From: Devosia sp. A8/3-2
GTDB taxonomy: Bacteria > Pseudomonadota > Alphaproteobacteria > Rhizobiales > Devosiaceae
Direction: 5' to 3'
Assembly (NCBI GenBank): GCA_025452255.1
Contig: CP104974.1
Span: forward strand, 434,001 to 498,000
DNA: 64,000 nt
The translations under genes were made by a program, and so were the position numbers. The notes below the pieces were generated by a model. The model saw only the letters and a program-made list of their open reading frames with translations. It was not told the origin of the DNA and made no database searches. The first letter of the stretch is position 1; each line of letters opens with the position of its first letter. Of this stretch, positions 59,427-64,000 are shown piece by piece.

Positions 59427-60312
59427 ATGCCCGAACTGCCCGAGGTCGAAACCGTCCGGCGTGGTCTTGAGCCCCGGATCGAGGGCGCCACCATCGAGCG
59501 GGTCACGCTCAACCGCCCCGATCTGCGCTTTCCCTTCCCCAAGGATTTGCAGTCTGCCCTTGAGGGGCAAAAATCACTTCGGTGGGCCGCCGCGCCAAAT
59601 ACCTGCTGATTGGCCTCTCCAATGGCAAGACATTGCTGAGCCATCTGGGCATGACCGGCAGCTATCGCTTTGCCGAACACGGCATCGATAAGCCACCGCG
59701 CTATTATGAAACCGAGCCGGTGCCAAAGCACGACCATATGGTGTGGGACATTTCTCACCCCAAGCATGGCAAGAGCCACCTCATCTATGCCGATCCGCGT
59801 CGCTTCGGCTTTGTCGATCTTTATAACCATGTCGAGGACAGCCCGTATCTGAAGGGCACGGGGCCAGAGCCCTTGGGCAATGATTTCAACGCCGAGGAAA
59901 TGGCCGAGAAATTCAAGGGCAAGAAGACCCCGATCAAGGCGGCCCTGCTCGACCAGCGCGTCGTCGCGGGGCTGGGCAATATCTATGTGGCCGAAGCCCT
60001 GCACCGCGCCCATATCCTGCCTACGGTGCTCGCCGGCACGCTGGTTACCGCCAAGGGCAAGCCCAAACCGGTGCTCGAAGACTGGCCCATGCCGTGCGGC
60101 AGGTGCTGATCGAAGCCATCGAAGTGGGCGGCTCCACCCTGCGCGACTTCCGCAATGCCGAAGGGGGCTCGGGCTATTTCCAGCACCGCTTTGCCGTCTA
60201 CGATCGGGAGGGGGAGCCCTGCCCCACGCCAATGTGCACCGGCACGATTGAGCGCATCGTGCAATCGGGCCGGTCGACCTTCTTTTGTCCTTTGTGCCAG
60301 AAGAAGGCTTAG
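59427..60312 (+). CDS. mutM: Formamidopyrimidine-DNA glycosylase MutM
   Basis: Repairs 8-oxoguanine. N-terminal [15 protein letters not shown] (catalytic Pro-2 and Glu), [36 protein letters not shown] (H2TH), C-terminal zinc finger [27 protein letters not shown]. Breaks at 59575 (A-run shortened) and 60082 (CCTGG lost a C). About 295 residues when joined. Overlaps the convergent small gene by four bases. Confidence 0.95.
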
Positions 60313-60551
60313 CCCTGCACAGCTGGGATGAGCAGAAAAATCACGCCGATCACCACGATAAGCAGGCCCGGCCAATTGGCCTTAAGGCCAAGAAAGCCCA
60401 TGCCGCGGCGGCGTGGCTCCAGCGTCCGCCCGGCCGGGTCGCCGGCGGAAGCATGAGGATCGGTCATCCGACCGCGAAAGATCGCCGCCAATGCCATATA
60501 GACCAGACCGGCCGCCACGAGCAGGGCGCCGATGAAAGTGGTCGTTGCCAT
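60309..60551 (-). CDS. Small two-helix membrane protein
   Basis: 80 residues: [20 protein letters not shown] (helix 1), a charged linker ([20 protein letters not shown]) and [19 protein letters not shown] (helix 2). GAGGCAGCG before the ATG. Function unknown; the family is not recognised. Confidence 0.7.
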   Translation of the reverse strand: MATTTFIGALLVAAGLVYMALAAIFRGRMTDPHASAGDPAGRTLEPRRRGMGFLGLKANWPGLLIVVIGVIFLLIPAVQG

Positions 60552-60860
60552 CGCTGCCTCCTCGTGACTCAAACGGGGTGCCGCCTGCTTTCGTTCCGGC
60601 GTGCGGGGGCAAACCATTCTTGAGGCAAGCACCCATCTCGCCTCCCCACGCCATATTTCCCCGCACGGTCTCCCCGTGCCGCATCGTGATATCATCACCT
60701 CCATGGCAGCCATGCGCCCCCTGAATCCAGTTGACGCTTCCCCCCTTTCCCCTATAGACCGCCCCACTTGGCGGCTTGACGTAAGGCCGCCGCTTTCATT
60801 TCATCCCGGACGGTGCGCTGCCAAGGCGCCTTCGGCCGGTTGGACGCCAAGAGGACCGTT

Positions 60861-61124
60861 ATGGCCAATACGCCGTCAGCCAAAAAGGCTACCCGCAAGA
60901 TCGAAGCCCGCACCGCGGTCAACAAGTCGCGCCGTTCGCGCGTCCGCACCTTCATCCGCAAGGTTGAAGAAGCCATCGTGGCCGGCGATCATGCCGTGGC
61001 CTTTGCCGCCCTCAAGGCTGCCGAGCCCGAAATCACCCGCGCCGCCACCAAGGGCATTGTTCATGCCAATCTGGCGGCCCGCAAGGTTTCCCGCCTCAAT
61101 AGCCGCGTCAAGGCCCTCGCCTGA
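60861..61124 (+). CDS. rpsT: Ribosomal protein S20
   Basis: 87 residues. [70 protein letters not shown]: three-helix 16S-binding protein. AGAGGA lies before the ATG. Location just before dnaA is common in Hyphomicrobiales. Confidence 0.97.
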   Translation: MANTPSAKKATRKIEARTAVNKSRRSRVRTFIRKVEEAIVAGDHAVAFAALKAAEPEITRAATKGIVHANLAARKVSRLNSRVKALA

Positions 61125-61163
61125 CCGGCTAGACCCTGCGCAGCATGGCTGCGGCAGGATGCC

Positions 61164-61195
61164 AATGGGCTCCCTCGGGGGCCCATTTTCTTTGC
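61164..61195 (+). terminator. rpsT terminator
   Basis: AATGGGC (61164-61170), loop, GCCCATT (61181-61187), then TTCTTT. Confidence 0.85.
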
Positions 61196-61955
61196 CCCTT
61201 CCGGCACACGGAATCGTGGCAAGGATTTTCCGCCTTGACGGTTTGATGTCATCCAGATGACGCGATTGCGACATCCCGGTGTTTTCACCCATCCTTGCAA
61301 AATACTCAGTACGCACAAGGATTTGTGAGCCCATTTGGGAGTTTTGCAATTGTCATGTAGCCCTTGGAACCGCTCCAAACTGTGGTTTAGGGAAATATAA
61401 TTTTGGGTGGGACAGATTGCTTGTGACAAGAATCTGCATGGAGTCACAGAGCCTTGCCGGAGCCATGTTTTCCTCAGGCCGGGTGGCGGAAAAGACATAG
61501 TCAGAGTCAAGCCCCCATTTTCGGAAAAGGGGCATTGCCCCCTAAAATCGACCCACTACTATGGCTCGGTCAGCTCGAAAACAGGGGCCAGCAAGGACCT
61601 TCTCAGCGAGCGGATGGGGTCATTTTCGGGGCGTTGTTTTGGGCGCGTTTCTGGCAGCAATGTCAGGGCGGTTTTTCCAGTAATCCGGGCAAATTGGGTT
61701 CAGTAGAGCGCCGGCCGTTTCGGTCCGGCTTCACGTCAAAGAGTAATGCAGGCTAACGGTGGCGTTCCCACCGGGCTGGAGTATTGCGCCCGTGTCATCA
61801 GGCGCCTCGGCGAAGCTATGGCCGATTGGACGGGCAAGTCCAAACGGGGTGGCGAGAACGAAGAACCAAGGGGCCGGCGCTTTCGCTACCGGCTTCGACA
61901 GTCACTTGGCCGGACTTTGCGGACCGGCCGAAGCAACACAAATGGGGCACTCACG
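61196..61955 (+). promoter_or_regulatory. Long dnaA upstream region with GANTC sites
   Basis: 760 bases without a convincing gene. GANTC sites (CcrM methylation) at 61211, 61430, 61441 and 61504; a TATAAT at 61396-61401 could be a -10 element. No cluster of DnaA boxes was seen, so I do not call oriC. The long frame upstream of the chosen dnaA start (from 61746) is probably not translated. Confidence 0.5.
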
Positions 61956-63491
61956 ATGATGATGCAGACCGCCGGAAAGGACGATTGGGGAAGTCCCCAG
62001 CCATCCTCCACCACTCCGACACTTAAAGGCGAAATGTCTGTCATGATCACTTCCGGCTCCGAAGCGCAGCGCGACCTCTTCAACCGGGTGCGCGCCCGCC
62101 TCAAGGCAGCCGTTGGCGAAGATGTGTTCACCTCCTGGTTTGCCCGGCTCGAGCTGGAAGAAATCGTCGACGATCTGGTGCATCTGTCGGCGCCCACGCG
62201 GTTCCTGTGCTCGTGGGTGCAATCCAATTATGCCGACCGCATCATTGAATCCTTCCGCCGAGACGTCGATGTCGTCACCCGTTTGCAGGTGACCCTGCGC
62301 GTCAATGGCCGGGCCACCAAGAAACTGGCGCCTGCAGCCGAGATCGCTCCGAGCAGCGATGCGTCGGCTCCCGCTGCCGCCGCCGCTCCCCAGGCGCCCG
62401 CCACGCCGCGCCTCGTGCGCGACAATAGCGCATCCAAGGGCGATGCCACGGCCGGCAGCGCCATCGACCAGCGCATGACGTTTGAGACTTTCGTGCCCGG
62501 CGCGGCCAATGAAATGGCCTTTGGCGTCGCCAAGCAGATCGCCCATGCCGCTGCCAACAACACCGTGACCTTCAATCCGGTCTATATTCATTCCACGGTC
62601 GGCTCAGGCAAATCCCACCTGCTCAATGCCATTGCCCATGCAGTGCAGTCGGCCGATGCGTCCAAGAATATCGTCTATCTCACCGCCGACCATTTCATGT
62701 ACCATTTCATCACCGCCGTGCAGCGCCAGTCCGCGCTCGGCTTCAAGGAATGGCTGCGCCGGGTCGATCTGCTGCTGATCGATGACATGCAATTCCTGCA
62801 GGGCAAGTCCGCCACCGAATTCGGCCATACGCTGGGCACGCTGCTGACTGGCGCCAAGCAGGTCGTGGTGGCTGGCGACGCGCCGCCGCAGGATCTGGAA
62901 ATGATCGACGAGCGCATCCGCTCGCGCCTGTCGGGTGGGCTGGTCGTGCCGATCACCGGCTTTGACATGGAATTGCGCCGCGCCATCGTGCAACGCCGCG
63001 CCGATCAGGCCTCTGCCCGCTATGGCATGCATTTCCCCACCCCGGTCATCGACTATGTCTCGCGCGCCGTGGTCAGCCATGGCCGTGACTCGGATGGCGC
63101 CGTCAATCGTCCGGTCGCTGCCAACCAGCTGACGGGTGAATTGATCACCGTGCCTTTGGCCGAAAAGACCACGGCCGATCTGATCCGCGCCCACGACGCC
63201 AAGCGCGTCCGCATCGAGGACATTCTCAAGATCGTCTCGCGCCATTACAAAGTGCCGCGCAACGAGTTGCTCTCGGCCCGCCGCAGCCGCGACGTGGTCC
63301 GCCCGCGCCAGATCGCCATGTTCCTCGCCAAGGCCCTGACCTCCCGCTCGCTCCCCGAAATCGGCCGCCGCTTCGGCGGACGCGATCACACCACGGTGCT
63401 GCATTCCGTCCGCAAGGTGGAATCGATGATGAAGGACGACATCGAGCTCTGCCAGGAGATCGAGCTGCTCAAGCGCATGCTCGAAGAGTAA
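61956..63491 (+). CDS. dnaA: Chromosomal replication initiator DnaA
   Basis: 511 residues from ATG 61956, uninterrupted. Domain I (QRDLFNRVRARLKAAVGEDV, FTSWFARLELEE), an Ala/Pro-rich domain II, AAA+ domain with Walker A STVGSGKSHLLNAIA, Walker B LLLIDDMQFLQGKSATEF, sensor II region, and DNA-binding domain IV with RFGGRDHTTVLHSVRKVE. ATG 62036 region or 61746 are alternative starts. The AAA+ region has shorter, less conserved sequence after IDDMQ than in E. coli, as usual in this order. Confidence 0.96.
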   Translation: MMMQTAGKDDWGSPQPSSTTPTLKGEMSVMITSGSEAQRDLFNRVRARLKAAVGEDVFTSWFARLELEEIVDDLVHLSAPTRFLCSWVQSNYADRIIESFRRDVDVVTRLQVTLRVNGRATKKLAPAAEIAPSSDASAPAAAAAPQAPATPRLVRDNSASKGDATAGSAIDQRMTFETFVPGAANEMAFGVAKQIAHAAANNTVTFNPVYIHSTVGSGKSHLLNAIAHAVQSADASKNIVYLTADHFMYHFITAVQRQSALGFKEWLRRVDLLLIDDMQFLQGKSATEFGHTLGTLLTGAKQVVVAGDAPPQDLEMIDERIRSRLSGGLVVPITGFDMELRRAIVQRRADQASARYGMHFPTPVIDYVSRAVVSHGRDSDGAVNRPVAANQLTGELITVPLAEKTTADLIRAHDAKRVRIEDILKIVSRHYKVPRNELLSARRSRDVVRPRQIAMFLAKALTSRSLPEIGRRFGGRDHTTVLHSVRKVESMMKDDIELCQEIELLKRMLEE

Positions 63492-63502
63492 GCTTTACCC
63501 AC

Positions 63503-63585
63503 GGTGTCATTCCACGCAAGCGGGAACCTCCGTTTACTTTCTTCGCATCGAAAACAGGGGTTCCCGCTTTCGTGGGAATGACACC
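63503..63585. repeat. Inverted repeat family B, copy 3
   Basis: GGTGTCATTCCACGCAAGCG-GGAACCTCCGTTT and AAACAGGGGTTCCCGCTTTC-GTGGGAATGACACC, separated by about 15 bases. Begins 12 bases after the dnaA stop. Confidence 0.88.
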
Positions 63586-63694
63586 GGGAGGGTGGCGACC
63601 TCAGAGTAGACCTCACCCCAACCCTCGCTTTGTGAAATCCCTGCGGCAAACCGCCTGCTGCCCTTGCCTTTGCGGTCACAAATTGTAAATGTCC

Positions 63695-63718
63695 AACCCC
63701 GGCTTGCCGGGGTTTTTT
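63695..63718 (+). terminator. Intrinsic terminator before dnaN
   Basis: AACCCCGG-CTTG-CCGGGGTT then TTTT. If efficient, dnaN needs its own promoter after 63718, only 45 bases before its ATG, so partial read-through is more likely. Confidence 0.8.
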
Positions 63719-63762
63719 GTCGCTCCCAAGGGCGGCCGCGTAGTGCCAAGGATTGATCGTCA

Positions 63763-64000
63763 ATGAAAGTCACGCTCGAACGCAATCATCTGCTCAAGTC
63801 GCTGAGCCATGTGCATCGCGTGGTCGAGCGGCGTAATACCTACCCCATTCTCGCTAACGTGCTGTTCAAGGCCAGCGAGGACCGGGTGGAGCTGCGCGCC
63901 ACCGATCTCGATATCGAAGTGACCGAGGCCGTGCCGGCCATGGTCTCGACCCGTGGCACCACCACGGTGCCCGCGCACACGCTCTATGAAATCGTGCGCA
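63763..64000 (+). CDS. dnaN: DNA polymerase III beta clamp DnaN (partial)
   Basis: N-terminal 79 residues: MKVTLERNHLLKSLSHVHRV, VERRNTYPILANVLFKASED, RVELRATDLDIEVTEAVPAM. The LRATDLDIE motif is the clamp hallmark. Cut by the window end. Standard dnaA-dnaN order. Confidence 0.95.
   Translation, partial: MKVTLERNHLLKSLSHVHRVVERRNTYPILANVLFKASEDRVELRATDLDIEVTEAVPAMVSTRGTTTVPAHTLYEIVR

Noticed and set aside
59575..60082. Programmed ribosomal frameshifting in mutM, ubiB, ftsK and others
   Set aside because: There are too many unrelated genes, both strands are affected and the shifts go in both directions; technical indels explain them better.
61196..61955. oriC next to dnaA
   Set aside because: No cluster of DnaA boxes or strong AT-rich unwinding element was seen; in this order the origin often lies elsewhere.
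61746..61955. N-terminal extension of DnaA
   Set aside because: The extra 70 codons are not DnaA-like (R/G-rich); the ATG at 61956 gives a normal-length protein.

Overview
The window reads as chromosome of a GC-rich alphaproteobacterium of the order Hyphomicrobiales. The genus Devosia or a close relative is my inference from overall gene content, not a search result. Supporting features are the iron regulators RirA and Irr, Irr divergent from fabA-fabB, the rpsT-dnaA-dnaN order with mutM/ubiE/ubiB/dut next to it, a CnoX-LON-Trm112-UbiH cluster, DUF1236 and DUF2259 proteins, and GANTC sites before dnaA. Nothing suggests a phage, plasmid, transposase or CRISPR array.

Layout. 1-5.3 kb: 2-hydroxyacid dehydrogenase (cut by the window edge), SH3 protein, FhuF-like reductase and CutC, then a TadE/TadG-like pilus pair. 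5.3-9.4 kb: a YtrA-type GntR regulator with an ABC ATPase and permease, then an ABC-F ATPase. 9.7-15.5 kb: RirA, an HU-like protein, an Flp-type pilin, a structured RNA element before a 42-residue gene, a divergent HxlR/MFS pair and a TetM-like ribosomal-protection GTPase. 15.7-19.8 kb: a sulfonate-type ABC transporter with a flavin monooxygenase. 20-34 kb: two tRNAs, MsrA, peroxiredoxin, CreA, an amino-acid ABC transporter, many small stress or accessory genes, an ArsR-SRPBCC pair, CnoX, LON-domain protein, Trm112 and UbiH. 34.4-39.6 kb: glnK-amtB and ftsK. 39.8-50.9 kb: a second ArsR-SRPBCC pair, LolA, UppP, GST, QueG, IF-3, ribokinase and NAT. 51-64 kb: methyltransferase, Irr, FabA/FabB, MoeB-like, Dut, UbiB, UbiE, MutM, S20, DnaA and the start of DnaN.

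The strongest overall signal is technical. More than half of the longer genes, including housekeeping genes such as ftsK, mutM, ubiB and fabB, are broken by one-base indels while protein similarity continues in the next frame. Many of the indels fall in CCWGG pentamers (usually one base lost), and about ten more are an extra A turning C-GAA into C-AGAA. I treat these as base-calling or polishing errors, so interrupted genes are annotated as one CDS each with the break points listed. The CCWGG clustering hints that the source DNA carries a modified CCWGG motif.

Intergenic DNA carries at least four families of inverted repeats, including two REPIN-like doublets of almost the same length. Several promoters contain clean dyads. 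Two unrelated ArsR-SRPBCC modules each have a small perfect palindrome nested exactly at the centre of a larger one. The best candidates for undescribed elements are the RNA with competing hairpins at 11258-11326 and a possible small RNA at 36417-36584.
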